Positions 33,473 through 49,302 of a stretch of 64,000 nucleotides of DNA are shown piece after piece. How positions within the stretch are numbered: position 1 is the first letter of the stretch; each line of letters starts with the position of its first letter. Made by a program: the position numbers and the translations under genes. The notes beneath the pieces are model-generated. The model did no database searches and was not told the origin of the DNA. It saw only the letters and a program-made list of their open reading frames with translations. This stretch comes from Calvatia gigantea. Its lineage: Eukaryota; Basidiomycota; Agaricomycetes; Agaricales; Lycoperdaceae. The stretch is from positions 1,823,501 to 1,887,500 of the forward strand of contig JACAAK010000010.1 in assembly GCA_025093985.1 (NCBI GenBank), read 5' to 3'.

Positions 33473-36400
33473 TTATGGCGATGGACAACAAAGTACACGA
33501 ACCAGGGCGATGGGCTTGGCATCCTCAGTCACTACCAACAAATTCTTTACCATCTCTTCTGTGGCGGCTGCGTGCCGGGGGTCACTTGTTCGGGGACGGT
33601 AAAACAGGTCGGGCAAGATTCCAATGATCTTCGGAACTCGCCTTGCGAGATCGTCTGTTTCTTGTACCACAGTTACGTCCATAACTGCTGGACGGTTACC
33701 TTCATCGTCGTCGTCGATCTGATCTTGGAGTTTGGGGAGCCGAGTTAGGATGTGGACGTAGTCCAGAAGAATCTGTTCAGTTATTCCCATTAGTGAACGG
33801 GCGGGACATGCAGGTGTCGAGCTGAGCCGTACCTTGCCACGAGCGAACCACCCTTCAATTTTGTCGTGTCTCGTCTCGTTGTCAAATACTTCAAATAACT
33901 CTTTAATGAGCTCCAAGTCACGCGCAAGAACTGCTTCGGGAGCAAGTTCCAAAACTGCGATATTATGGGCGGTGTTGTAATGGCCTGCAGCCAAGAATAG
34001 TTCATATGCAGTGAAGAAGTCTCCATTGCTGAGTGCAAGTTGTGCCTAGGTTGACGCGATGATGTCTCAGCGTTACGCCCCAACAGCTACTTTTGAAACA
34101 GATGGGACTCACCTTGGCCTCGTCCACCCAAGCGATTGGAATTTTTAGACTACCCACAATCCCACGTGTCATCCACTCATCTAGGTGCGGCGCGGAGCGC
34201 CCCAACATATCCTTGATCGCCTTTTCACGGCTAATCATCCGAAGGACGACGTGAACTCATCAATACCGCCATCACCATCCAAACTTGTGCCAAGGCACTT
34301 ACCCAACACTGCCCTCAATATGCAACAACACAAAGATAGCCTCCTGGATCATTCCCCAACTTTCTAACTTGAACGCGTATGCACTCGACAACAAGTCTGC
34401 TGTTGGCGAATGTCCGTCTACAGCAAGTCTTTCGTATCTCCCTTCCCGCTCTTCGTCCTCGCTGCTTTCATCTTTTGCTTTTCCTGTACCGTTGACGAGT
34501 GGCCTCCGAGAACAGACGACGCGTCGGTCGGAGAAGTCGCGGATACGCATCACGCGAGATAGGACAATGTATAGGTGCCAGCACATGGCTATCCCTGATC
34601 CCAAAAGTGATGACGAAAACGACAGAGGGTCTAGGGTGTTGGACAGGGATAGCGCGGGGTCTGCATGGAGTTTGATCAGTGCGTACAGCGGGTCATCAGG
34701 CTCAAAGTCCGCGAGTCGATTTCCCCATTTCGACAATAAGGCTGCCGAGGTTTTCTTTCGCTGTACATCGAGCAACCAAGGCGGTAACGGCCTAGCCACC
34801 GGTTTCGTCTTCATCTTTGTGTTGGATAGTTTTTCATATGCTTTTACCACATCTGCGATTGAGGCCTCTAGACTTTCGCCGTACCACAGACATAGCCCAA
34901 GTACACGTTTCCAATCGAGTCCGGAACAGACTTCGGCATCTTTATCAGCGAGTTCCTCTTCGTCGTCATCTAGGATACCTCCGAGGAGGGAATAGACCTT
35001 CCATACTCCTCTTCCAACTAAACCACTGCCGAAACCTGTACCAGCACCGGGTCCAAGTTTATCTGATTTCCAGATTCGCAACTGTTCACGAATATCATCC
35101 CTGAGCATCTCGTCACCACCTGCTTGGCTTATAAGGGTGGAGAGTTTGAGGTAACCACCATCAGCCGCCATCGCGCATGCTTTCTCGACTTGATGCCCGG
35201 TGAGATGCGTGAATGCTGCATCTGCTGGGGTATAGGCACCTAAAAGTAGAAACTCATCAGGAAAAGTCTAATTGAGGTGGGAACGTGGGTGTTCACCGCC
35301 TGATACGAGCCCGTTCGCTTTAGCTCTGAGATCTGAATCAATAGAATGTTTTGAAACTTCCTCGAGCCACTTTCCAAGAGCCGTTTTACGCCGCAGCAAA
35401 GTGACGCGATTCCGAATATCTGGAGTAATGGCGGAAGGTGTTGTGATAGATGGTGGATTACGTTGGCCACCCAGACGAAAGTCTATGGGATCAAAAAGTG
35501 ATACACCTAAACGGAATAGACTGGCAGTGTTGGATATATCGGTGGATGGGAAGAGAGACGTGAAAGAGGCAAAATTTAGGTATCCGGTCGTAGAAGAGGG
35601 TTGAGTGGCGTTGGAGGATGTAGACGGTAGGGGTGCAGGCAATGCAGCCGGAACGCCCGTGTTATCGGGGGCAATGTTTGTATGGCTAAGATGGTGTTGG
35701 AGGAGCTTGGAAGAAAGTGTCATAGGCGATTCTGCAGTTGCACCGGCTATACTTGAATTATGGGCGGAGTGGGAGGCGACGAGCGCAGATGTGTTGGTAA
35801 GGTTCAGTGTAGAGGAGTTAGCTGATGAGCTGGGATGATATCACTGAGTGTCCAAAGAAATTGGAACGTGTTAGACTTACGGTGACGATGTTGGACTACA
35901 CAAGCTGCCAAGGTGCACCAATGCACCTCCAGGTCCCCAACCAACGCGGAATGATCGACCCAGGGCGAGGCCCGCATCGACGAAAGAACCTTCATGGCCG
36001 TTGGCTATTGAGGACGTCTTGTCCACCCGAGCATATTTTCGGCACGGTCGTAATGTCGGAGGCTCAGCATCATGAGCAAATGAACGCCTCTACGTAACAA
36101 TGAGATCCAGGGTGAACCACTACCAAAGTTATAACGAACCTCTCGCGAATCTAACCTCAGCCCATCAGCGTCGGACTCCCTGCCATGTTTCCTCGGCTGC
36201 ATTTTGGTTGGTGAATCTAGAAACAGGCGTTTTCTGGAGGTTTTCGGACCGGCGCCTTGTTGGAGCGCTTTGAGGGCGGCGGCCTCCTCGGGCATACGGA
36301 ACAACGATGTCTGCATAACATGCATTTTCTGCGCGTCGACGCCTAGCCGCTGCGCCCATGGTGTAATTGTCGGATCGCCTTCCAGGTGCCCGCGCGTTTG

Positions 36401-36736
36401 AGATACAATATTCTCTTCTTCCTCGACCTCATGCGCATAACGGATTTCACCAGCTTCGTCTTCAACAAGCGCAGTGGGTTTCCGCATTGTGATTTCCGTA
36501 CGCGCATCTGCCCTTGGTTCGTCCTCATCTATGTCCGACGAGGAGGACTCTGAGCTTGAAAGTTCAGACTCGGTAAGACCGTCATCCTCGTCGGCGGATT
36601 CATCCTGCTCGACTGGCTTCTCCACGAGTCCCTTTGACAGAACGGGTTTTGACGGGGGTGGGCGTGTTAATGGCTGCTCTTCTGTTTCGTCGTCGCTGCT
36701 GCTGCTTTCGCTAGTATAAGCCCGGAAGCGCGCCAT
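33473..36736 (-). CDS. NUP96: nucleoporin NUP96 (Nup145C/Nup189C-like)
   Basis: NUP96 is a scaffold subunit of the Y (Nup84/Nup107) complex of the nuclear pore. The N-terminal exon from the ATG at 36736 is acidic and Ser-rich, then reads TPWAQRLGVDAQKMHVMQTS. The next exon gives FVDAGLALGRSFRVGWGPGG, the signature start of the Nup96 domain. Later exons carry LISQAGGDEMLRDDIREQL, WKVYSLLGGI, a long helical solenoid, SWGMIQEAIFVLLHIEGSV joined to REKAIKDMLGRSAPHLDEW, the AAGHYNTAHNIAVLELAPEA block, and a C-terminal LARRVPKIIGILPDLF. The junction between the first two exons (about 36060-36160) is not resolved. No Nup98 GLFG repeats or autoproteolytic domain lie upstream, so it is encoded separately rather than as a Nup98-Nup96 precursor. 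Confidence 0.9.
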
Positions 36737-37032
36737 TGAGGATGTGGGCCTGGCTTATTCCAAACACACTGAACGTTGCTTAACCCGACCATCAACTGCA
36801 AAAGCGTCAGATTCAAATAAGAGCAAATAATGTATTGATGTTGACAACTGTGCATCCATCTTCTGTTCAATTCAACTCCAAACCAACTAGGCACGAAAAA
36901 CGACAGGTCCGTATGTATGTTCACAATGAAGTTATGTATCTACATGCTGAGAGACCCGGCAGTGACCCAGTGAGAAAAGGAGGGAACAATCAACAGAGAA
37001 GAAGAAAAACATGGCACAAGAAAAAGCGCATA

Positions 37033-40000
37033 TCAATGATTTCCAGAATCCAAACTGATACGGCATAACGGGCATGTCCTGCTCCTAGCGAGCCACTGCC
37101 TCAAACAATTTTCATGGAACACATGGCGGCACAGCGGGCTCAGGCTCGCGTGTTGCTCATCCCGGAACTGCGATATGCAGATTCCACACCGGTTAACCGA
37201 CACCCCGAGCACACTCATCTTCAGCTTGACACGCCCATCCGATGTGACCCTCCGTCGTTGAACCTCCACACGACCGGTGTATAACACGTCTGACTCATCA
37301 ACGGTGGAATTCGCGCCCATGTTGACGTCGATGTTGTCGTAGTCGCTGCTGCTGCCGGTTCGCGCTCGCGCCTCATCAGCAGATTCTAAAAAATCCGAAA
37401 TGAGTAACAACGTCTGACAAGCGTACACATTAAACCATTTGGTGCGTGACGACCTAGGATGTTGAATGTTTACCTACCTCATAATCCGCTCCATTCTCTC
37501 CTTCGCTCAATGCAGTCGCAAGCAGGTCCAAGTCTGTCATCTCCGACAATCCACTGATTGACGAGACGTTTGCAGAAGAGAACGATAATGGAAGGGAACG
37601 GATAGAGGGGTCAGGTGTCGGTGTTGACGAATTGATAGGGGATGTTCTGTTAGGTGTCATCGGTGCAGAAGGGGGATAGAGCTGTTGGTGAGAGTGTTCG
37701 TCAAGGGGAGGAGTCCAAGACCCGCTAACATCCGCGCCTACATCGTTTTCAAGGTCGATCAACAGCCCCTCTGGACAACTGGTATTTGGACTGCCTGAAG
37801 TCTGAGCAGGATATGCCTCGTGTCCAGCATAGATTGAATCCACAACTATGTTCCTCGGTGGTTGGGGGGGGCGAGGCAATGGTCTTCCATGATAATGTCG
37901 CCGCTGACCAACTTGAGAGGAAGATGAGGGCATTACTGGTTCAACTTGTCGTCGATATTGACGGGCGGGGGGTGGGGTGGGGTCGATGGATTGAGGTATC
38001 AAGTTATGACTTGACATAAAAGCTGCCTTCGGCTTCGGTGCTGTCGGAGAGTGTTGTTTACAAGCACACTCAATCGTAGTCGGCCTCTGTAATGGAGTGT
38101 CTAGCATTTCGGACATTTTCGGAGTCGGCACCGGCGGTGGCTGTACACTATTTATGTCTCCGCCATCTTCGAACACCAGGCCGCTTCTTGCCGGTACTGG
38201 GGTTGTAGGCGAGGAAGAAACACTAATAATCACAGAAGACGGTGATGACGATAATGATGCAGGTGATGCGTTCTTAACGGAGGCAGGTGGAAGTGGAGAT
38301 GTTAAAAATGATGTCTGAAGAGGACTTGATGGAAGTGGAGTTTCCAGGGCCTGCTGGAAGTTGTGTGTGTGTTCATCAATCTTTGTGCTGCTATCACCTC
38401 TCTCAGATGTGGTGATTGCCTTGTGACCTCCTGTGGCGGAAACCACATCTAAACCCCGACTGATACTCACATTTGCATCTACCATCGATATTGACTGATT
38501 GTTCGGATGGTTTTTTGTAGGAGACATTCGTGTTCGAACAGTCGTCACCGGCGGACCAGCGCCAGGTGAAACTGGGGGAGTAACCGCAACGATCGGGTTT
38601 GGCGTAGTCCTCGACCTATGATGAGTTCCATCTTTACGTGGGCGTCGTCTCAAGAACGGTTCAATAGCTTCCGCAACCTTCTTATCACGGAGTGACAACG
38701 GATGAGGTTCATTCCATGACCGTACCGTCGTTGGCTGTGTTTGCGCGGGAGCCACGATTGGTTGGGAACTGACCGGAGATAACGCAGTGGGTGTCGGAGG
38801 AGCTCCATATGTGAAGCTCAAACTGCGTGTAGGCGACAGCTCAGAGGCAATCATGGGGGGGTTCGGCAACTCTGAAACGGCTGCTATTGTCGCCATTAAA
38901 CTGCGAGGTTCATACTCGATTTTGCGCGTGTTTGCGTTGTCTTCGGTCTCGAGGAGTTCCCAGGAATCTAAAGATTCGGGAGGACAGTCGTTCTGCTGCC
39001 CTTCCTTTTCCTTCTCTTTCTCCTTCCCATGGAAGAACCTCCTCGATTTCACGCTTTCGGGTTTGTTTGCGGTCAACGTCAATGTTGAACTAGCAAAGGG
39101 CAACCGAAGGACGGATGAGGTTGCGAGTGACGTCGTACTCCTGAAGAAATGTGCAGCATGTGGTGCGGTATATGGCGATGTTCCCGGTGTTGGATGCGCC
39201 GAAAGTGCTCGAACTTCTAGCGCTTGGTGCTTTGGTGGGAATAACGTTCGGAGTGGTGACAACGACAAGAACCTCTTCTTCGCTGAACGCGGGGTGTTGC
39301 AGTCTGGTTCGGGCTCAGACACATCCTCCGTCAAGTCCAAAACGCTTTTCAGCTTCGTCTTTGCTCGCCCACGCGATAATACAGACTCCGACGAGGGCGA
39401 GACGCTCGCATTCACACACGTTGGGGAACCTAATGAAGGGCCTGGACTGGGAAACTCAATCCCCTGGCGGCCCGTCCCCCTGTGGTCTTGTACTCCCCTC
39501 GGCAACCCAGGGGGGTGAACAGTCTCAATGATTTCCAGAGAATCCTCTGACTCAGAAGCTGAGTGTGTCTCTGAAGGAGAGCCCCGGCCAGACGAAAGGT
39601 CACTCGAAGACATATCATGCTGACCCTCAGTACAGCCAGGAGCTGGGATCTGCAAGGTAGTGCGCTCCGATGACGGTCCGGCCACGTTGGACGGCGCTGC
39701 CGGGGTTCCCACTGCCTCCTGGAATGACGGCGGCGGGTAATCTGGCACGCCTGGAAATAGAAACATTATTAGCAACGGGTGCACACAATGGCATCAATTT
39801 TCATGCACAGTATCTACCTTCTTCAATCCCCTCCAACGCTGCTCTCCCGGACCTTCCACCCCTTCCGTGTCGCCGACTCATGAGGTTCCGGATATTCCTA
39901 GGTCCAATATTGAACCTCACTTCCTCTTCCTGTGCCTGCCTACCATTACTGGCTGAAGATCTCTCAACGTTTCTCGTCGGGCGACTACTATTATTCACCG

Positions 40001-40157
40001 CAGGTGCTATCAATCTCGCCTTTGTCGACGTTGTTCCCGACCCTGACCCTGAGGTCGAATTGGCCAAGGTACCATCTGGACGCTCTGGCTCCTGTGCTCG
40101 AATGGTGCTAGGATATGGAGAGATACGGGCTGCGTCCGCAATTCTGTGCGGCGACAT
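37033..40157 (-). CDS. large disordered protein with C-terminal RING-H2 finger, probable E3 ubiquitin ligase
   Basis: Three exons (40157-39818, 39750-37474, 37385-37033) splice to 989 residues. Most of the chain is Ser/Pro/Thr-rich and lacks clear domains. Small features include PDYPPPSFQEA near the start, which resembles a PPxY-type WW-domain ligand. The last about 60 residues hold a RING-H2: CGIC, then CRHVFHENC, then CPLC, giving the C3H2C3 zinc ligands in the correct order, with the LRQWLARSRTCPLCR helix. Such proteins pair with E2s such as the UBC4/5-type enzyme in this window. Substrate and location are unknown. The terminal position of the RING after a long linker suggests an adaptor-like N-terminus. 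Confidence 0.75.
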
Positions 40158-40638
40158 AGCTAGCTTGGACTGAACGAGTTTTCAGTGGGAGAGAACGCTG
40201 TTTTGGTGGAACATGCGTGGGCCACGATTCTGCGGCGTTGCTTGCCTGCTTTACCTTTATTTGGCCCATACCTGCGCGATGCCGAGTCTCCGTGATAGTG
40301 ATGTCGAGGATTGCGTAGATTTTCGAGAAGTTCATTGATTGCCTGGCATGGAGTTCATCCTTCCATCCGCCCCTTCGACATTAATAGATTTGTACGGATA
40401 AACTAGTCAGCGATATTGACCAAAACCTCCCGAACCAAACAACTGGTCATGGCCCTTCCCCATCAAATTAATGAGGTGTTGGATGGTTCTGCATTTATGC
40501 CTCTGGGTACTTAAGCAACATCCAGGAAACACGGTGCACTTCAAGTTTCCATATATTTTTAAATAATATACATGATTGTCTTCCATCGGTAAACACACGA
40601 CCCTAAGTTATCCAAGTGCACCATTGCCATTGCAATAA

Positions 40639-43600
40639 TCAACATTTCCCCTTCGCCGGATTTCCGGCCCACTAAAATGATGTCACATCGGAATGATGTA
40701 TAGTGCCAAAAGTTGAGGTCACTCACAGCAGGGAAAGGCCTTTCGACTCCAGATGCACCGAAGACTGCGAATGACAAGACGAAGATCATAACTTGAGCCC
40801 CACCATCCAGGGCACCACCCAGGATATAGTTATACTTCTTATACCATCTTGGATGGTACTTCCTTAACCAAAGTTGGGACACGAGGCCGACGATGATTGA
40901 GGAGGTAATAGTCGAATTCACGCCAACTGACATCCATGCGGAGTACTTGATGCATGTTAGCCGCGTATCCGGAGCGCCGCCGACCGTAAACATGACGTAC
41001 CATGTAAATAATTGGGAGGACAACCGTGTCGACGTTCACGGGTCCAATTTTCGGCCAGCGCTAATAATGCACGATGCTTGACCTACGTACTTCTTAGCAG
41101 GCTGAAGACGCACCTTCCAAATGAGCCATTGTATAAAGGTCGGCACCATCCCGACTAACAAGCTCATCGGAATGATGAAATAGGGTCCATTGATTCCATA
41201 CAGCTGCTTTGCTAGGGACCAGGTAACGGCTTGGCTATTTAAGCTTTGTGTCACTTGGCCGCTCCAAATGTTCGTTCCGTGGGGATTGAGTAAGACGTCA
41301 CGCTGGGCTGTAACGACGGAGATCATGACGACTGTATTGACGAAGTCAATGGTTGCGATGGTCAGGCCCTAGGGTTCACTGCATACCGTAGTTAATAAGG
41401 GCGCCTACTCCCGCTTATGAGTAACCCGGGGCTCTTTGAATGACGCAAGACGTACCGAGAAGGGTCCCCCAAACCTGGGTCAAGAACATGACGCGGGGAG
41501 GAATCTTAAGGTATTGACCCATCTTTAAGTCACCAGCCAACCCGATGGACGTCGACACGACATCATGACTCCACATGGAGAACTGCACAACAGTTCAATA
41601 TTTACAAGTCCGAAAGTACAAGCCACTTACATAGAGATTGGCCACTGGTTTACCGGGATTAATAGCTCCGGCAACCATCTTCATGAGCTGATTAGTGGCA
41701 ATTCCATTCCCCATTCGCGCGTAGAGCAATGTGGAGAAAGGCTAACCAAGGAGTTAGGAGGAGCCTTATTGAAAAAAAAGTGACAGTACCGTTACAAATG
41801 TCCCTAGCAACAATGCGACGATATAGGACCACCACGGAAGTGTAGTCTGTCCTTTCAGAACAACAATGAGACCTTCACACGGGGTAAGCTTTTGGTCCAG
41901 AGGCGATGGGGCCTAGCTCAGCAGAACACTCACCCGCAAAGAAAGATTAGCAATAAGAGGATGACATACCACCACCAGGGTGCTTCTTTGTATTTCCGCA
42001 TGGCCTGGACATTATGAGCGTCCCCTCCGTTCGACGTAAGGAAAGAATCTCACCTGGTAATGTGGATCGGGTTGGGACCCCTCGTACGCTAACTTGAATG
42101 ATTCCTTGGCATATCCACCCCAGAAAAATATGACATGGGCAATCAAACCACCAATCTGAAGAAACCAGTTAGCGCCAGGCGTATACCTTTTCAATCAATT
42201 TTCACTTACGGCAAGGTTAGCAGTCAGATTACTCCAAGCAAATGATCCTGTAAGGGCTGGCAATCCGACCTCGGCAAGGGCAGTTTCGTTGAGCTGGAAC
42301 GTGGAACCAAAGACAGCGGACTGGTGATAGACTGATCCATTGAATGAGAAGATAGACGTTGACAACATTGGGAAGGCCAGGGACTGTGTTCGCGTATTAT
42401 TAGTGTCACAGCTCGCATTTTTTTCAAAGATTGGAACGGCGCTCACGTTCCATGCGTTGCTGTAGTAAATAGCCATGATCGCAATATAACAGAAGAAATA
42501 CCCAATCCATGAGTTCGCTAGTTCAGGTGTGAGCATACACCTATCCCTATCTGTCGGGTTTCAAACGTACCCTGTTGGATCAACGGCAAACTCATAAACC
42601 TGGAGATCACATAGCACACAAGTCTTCAAGCAAATGTAATTAATAGAACTTACGTTGACCCGATGTACTGCCAGTCGAACGAAAAACTCAGGAACCCTAA
42701 ACCCTCATTGCCATCCGTGCCACCAAAAAGATTCGTAAATATGTCGACAACTCTCTGGGAGGCATGTTGTGAAGCAAGACAAAAGATATTCACGCCATTT
42801 AGTAGCGGGAAGATGTATGCTGGCAGGACTTCATAGACAAACATTCCGGCGAAAGCGGTCCAGAATAGTTTGACACGCTTCCCATTTGCCGCAGTATCGA
42901 AGTGTAGAGCTAGTTCATGTGTTAGACTCATTCAGGTACATATTTCCAACGATAAGTCTACCTACCTTGGAAGACTGATACTGTCGGTAAATTCTGAACC
43001 CCGCATTTGAGTACAGGAAGGCAGGTAGGATCTGAATAGGCTTACAAACCAATAAACCATCTCAGAGGGGTAGACGGTCAGTGGCCGAAGGAGGCCAACC
43101 AAACCATAACTAACAATTCAGCCCGTTGCGATTCCAAATTCATGATATATCAACTCACCCAAAACAAGCAGTGGAAAACGTGGCAAGCACGGCAGTCGTG
43201 GCTTCAACGTGTGTATCATAGTATAGCTAGGAGGAAGTTAATCAGTTTGCTTAATGTTGTCGCGCACTCACCCTCTGAACTGCGAAATTCAAGACAGCAG
43301 TACTCCCAGCAGACGCCGTCGATGCCACGAGCGAAGAGACAACGTGCTAGCGCAAGGAATCACAATCGAGTTCGGGTTAACACGTGAATATATACAACTC
43401 ACCTCTTTCAACGAAAATTCACCGGGATTCACAAATCCTAGAACAGGTCCCAGAAACTCCAGCCGTGTCCCAGTTACCTTGGCTTGCGTTGGCAAAAACT
43501 TCGCCCATGCATTTCCAGCGGTATAGGTCAACAGAAGCAGGAAGACGGTGGACACCGTCATTTGAACTGGTTTGAACAGATAAATCTACACCAAACACCA

Positions 43601-43976
43601 TCAGCACACAACTGTCTTCCACCAGAAGCGAATACGGGACCTGGCATAAAGCCGCACCCAACCCAGCAAATATAGTCCCGAGTGTCAACGATCTAAAAGT
43701 CAACGCAGCCTCCCCGTCATCCCTAATATCCACGACATATCTCGATACATCTCTTCCAGATGAGACGACAGGCTCTCCATTCAACTTCTGCACCTCCTCA
43801 TCTGTGCTGCTCCTCATAAATGAATCATGGGAGACCGATGCCTTCTCGTCGACCTTGCTATCGATATCCCTACCATGTTTCTCGTCGCTATCGTTGGAGG
43901 TCGGTGAGGCAGGTGACGGTGGCTCGTCTTCCCTATTGACGTTGGCCTTCCGGCCAAGTTTATCCAGCAGCGTCAT
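40639..43976 (-). CDS. oligopeptide transporter, OPT family
   Basis: OPT proteins import small peptides, glutathione or metal chelates across the plasma membrane by proton symport. From the ATG at 43976 an acidic cytosolic N-terminus precedes SLTLGTIFAGLGAALCQ. Many exons then build the usual 12-16 membrane helices: LFLLGP-like LEFLGPVLGF followed by NPGEFSLKEH (the conserved NPG motif), RPLTVYPSEMVYW, PTVSVFQ, FWTAFAGMFVYEVLPAYIF, FDWQYIG, FWGGYAKESFKLAYEG, DLKMGQYLKIPPR, GPYFIIPMSLLVG and YNYILGGALDGGAQVMIF. The short last exon ends FPAWAGNPAKGKC-stop, the normal OPT C-terminus. Joins I followed stay in frame and no lesion was seen. Substrate cannot be read from sequence. Confidence 0.92.
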
Positions 43977-45016
43977 CCCACTTGGTCTTTAGCTGGTGGG
44001 TAAGATTCAGGGAGGAGAGGGGAAGGCGCGATGGGGGATGGGGGCCTGAAGAGAATCTGTGCTCATCTGCTATAAAACCCCGTTATCAGTCCGGTATATC
44101 TCACTAGAGGGGAAGAAGCGGCAGAAGGGCACTCGCCACACGTCTCATCTGTTCACTAAACTCGGATTCCCGTGGCATCCCTTCCTAAATTACTGCTTAT
44201 CCGACACTTTGTCCACATAGACCGCCGGCCACCCAGACCTTCCTTAACCTTACAAAGGCTTTGAAATCCAGGTTAGAACATTAGATTTGATGCTTCGCGA
44301 GATTCGCAATCCTTACGCACTCTAGCGCACTCTATTTCCAACTTCGCTGGTGCACTTGATTGCTTGCGAATGTTCGCATGATCTCCGAGCCGTGGTACTA
44401 TTTGACACAACTCCAACAAAGTTCTAATTCACAAGGAGAAAGCGGATCCGGAGGGAAGAGAATAAGAGGACTTAACTTCCAAAGAACGTGCATCAATTCC
44501 CAGTTCTTGTCCATTCGTATCAAGCCTCCTCTTCAAGAGACTGCACCACCACTTCGTCAATTGTAGTCCGCACAACCTCCCCCATCCCGCACGTATAAGC
44601 CAGGCCTTTGAAACTCCAACGTCGACACATATGACTCATCGAAAAGAAGCACATCTTATCCTCACCCGCCCCTCACATACCTAAAAATAGCCACGCTCGC
44701 AATGCAGCAATGTCATCACGTCAAGCGCCCGTCCAATGGTATGTCGACCTGTCAACACACCCTTGAGTAAACCTCGGGGCCTCACGACCTATCCCACTAA
44801 AGCGATAGCGCAATTTCTCATGCAGGGAGCGTCTTCTGGGGTCATGTGAACAAAAGGCTCCATTATGCTCACACTGCGTTCCGCCACTTGATAAGAGAAG
44901 AGAAAAAAAATCATAGCATTTTTGTAGTTGGTAAAATAGTACCAAAAAAGCCATACCAAAGTAAAGAATCCCCCATGGCTACACCACACACTCCTCTAAA
45001 CGTCCTAGTTTCGGCT
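43977..45016. other. intergenic, OPT promoter region
   Basis: No gene was recognised. It lies between the OPT start codon and the SEC23 stop, both on the minus strand, and should hold the OPT promoter and the SEC23 terminator. Confidence 0.4.
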
Positions 45017-47823
<2,807 letters not shown>

Positions 47824-49302
47824 TATTGGAATTTACACGGGTGTCGCAGACAACCTCGGAGGATGTGTGATGTTGACGGGTCAAAGCTGCAGGCGGTATA
47901 GTAATATTCTAACTTGGTATCAGAGCCACGTAGGTTGGTGTAAACAACACACAAACAAAACACCTCATCGCCACTCTTTTGACTAACGTTGACAAAATTC
48001 GAGACACGTTTTCTATTCGCAACCACTGGCAAGCTGTATGCACAGTTACTTGTGTCTACATTCGTATACTCGCATTTCTAGAACCTATCAGTGCTCGTAC
48101 AACGCTCAAGATCTGCTCTGGAAGTGAATCAGCCTGAGGCTTGATCATGTGAGCGCAGAATGGAACAACACTGCCTGCGCCGAGACGCGCACTCAGATTC
48201 TCAGATCCCGACAGGACAAAGCAGGACAACACCTATGGGCTACAATGAGTGAAGTCTCAAGACCTCATGCTCCTCCCTCAGAATGACAAAGCTGCAAAGA
48301 CCAACACCTATGGTTTAAAAATACTCATAGATATGCTATTCCTCAGGGCGGTCAAGTAGTTACGGTGGGAGAAGAAAATACTGAGCGCTGAAATATACCT
48401 CAAGGAGCAGCCGGCTTCTCCTTCGCCGGTGTGTCCTCCAGTGACTAAGATCGCTCTCCCCGATGGCGTTCACGAAAAATCTTGAAACCGGATCGTTCAC
48501 CGTCCCAAGAGCTCGATCTTAACCATGAGCTTGTTGGCTCCCCGAGTAATTAGACGACTGACATGACCATTATAGCAACGCTCAGACCTGCTTCAATGGC
48601 GTTGGTGCGCGCAGCACTGCAGCAGCGTATGTTGTTACGAATGCTGCCATATAAGGCGGAGGGGGGTTGCCGGCTGAGCAACAGCTGACATGACCATTTC
48701 GGGCATATTAGATATGATATGTGCAAGAATACATTAATCAGTTCTCCAGTACCTCAATTTGTGTTTGTTGTGAAAAATATATTCAGTGGTAAGTAACTAC
48801 AGTGGGTCCTAGCATCGAGTGTATCCAAGTCATTGCGTTGACTCTGTTTCAGCAAGAATGCAGGTGAGTCAGTGAAGGCAAAGCCTATATAGTCTACCGA
48901 CATAACGGAGTGAATCGGCTTTCGACCTTTCTCCTCTTACCTTGATCCACGGTCATCATTCCGCTTCGGCTACTTGCAGCGTCAGTTCCACGTCGGGTGA
49001 AAGATATGGGGGGGGGGTGGCGTCAGAATATCGGAAATGTGGGAAAAAAGCGGCAGTGCTGGCCGGGAAAGCGTGACAAGAAGATGGATCAGGCGGCGTT
49101 TGAAAGCCTTGTTACTGCTAACACACTTGTCTACTCGCACTCATCTTGGTTATATACCCCCCTCACACTCCCATCCTCTGGGACGTTTTCTCTCCTCTCT
49201 ACTCCTTACTTTCCTCTCTAATACCCCCCCCCTGGAACTGGCTCCGCCTTCAGCCTTGCCCTCTCATCAACATCGCCGACCATACGCACGGCACATACTC
49301 CA
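47824..49302. other. intergenic with possible retroelement traces
   Basis: No coding exon was recognised. It contains a tRNA-primer-site-like motif (47915-47927), a 14-bp direct repeat (ctgacatgaccatt at 48558 and 48685), a G10 run at 49008-49017, and CT-rich promoter sequence before 49303. Confidence 0.4.
47915..47927 (+). other. LTR-retrotransposon primer-binding-site-like motif
   Basis: TGGTATCAGAGCC matches the classical Ty1/copia primer-binding site that pairs with the 3' end of initiator methionine tRNA in many eukaryotes. No gag or pol reading frame follows, so at most it marks a decayed element or solo fragment. A chance match is possible. Confidence 0.3.

Noticed and set aside
38787..39518. 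Plus-strand open frame of 243 codons
   Set aside because: It is a shadow of the long minus-strand exon of the RING-H2 gene, whose spliced frame and zinc finger are clear.
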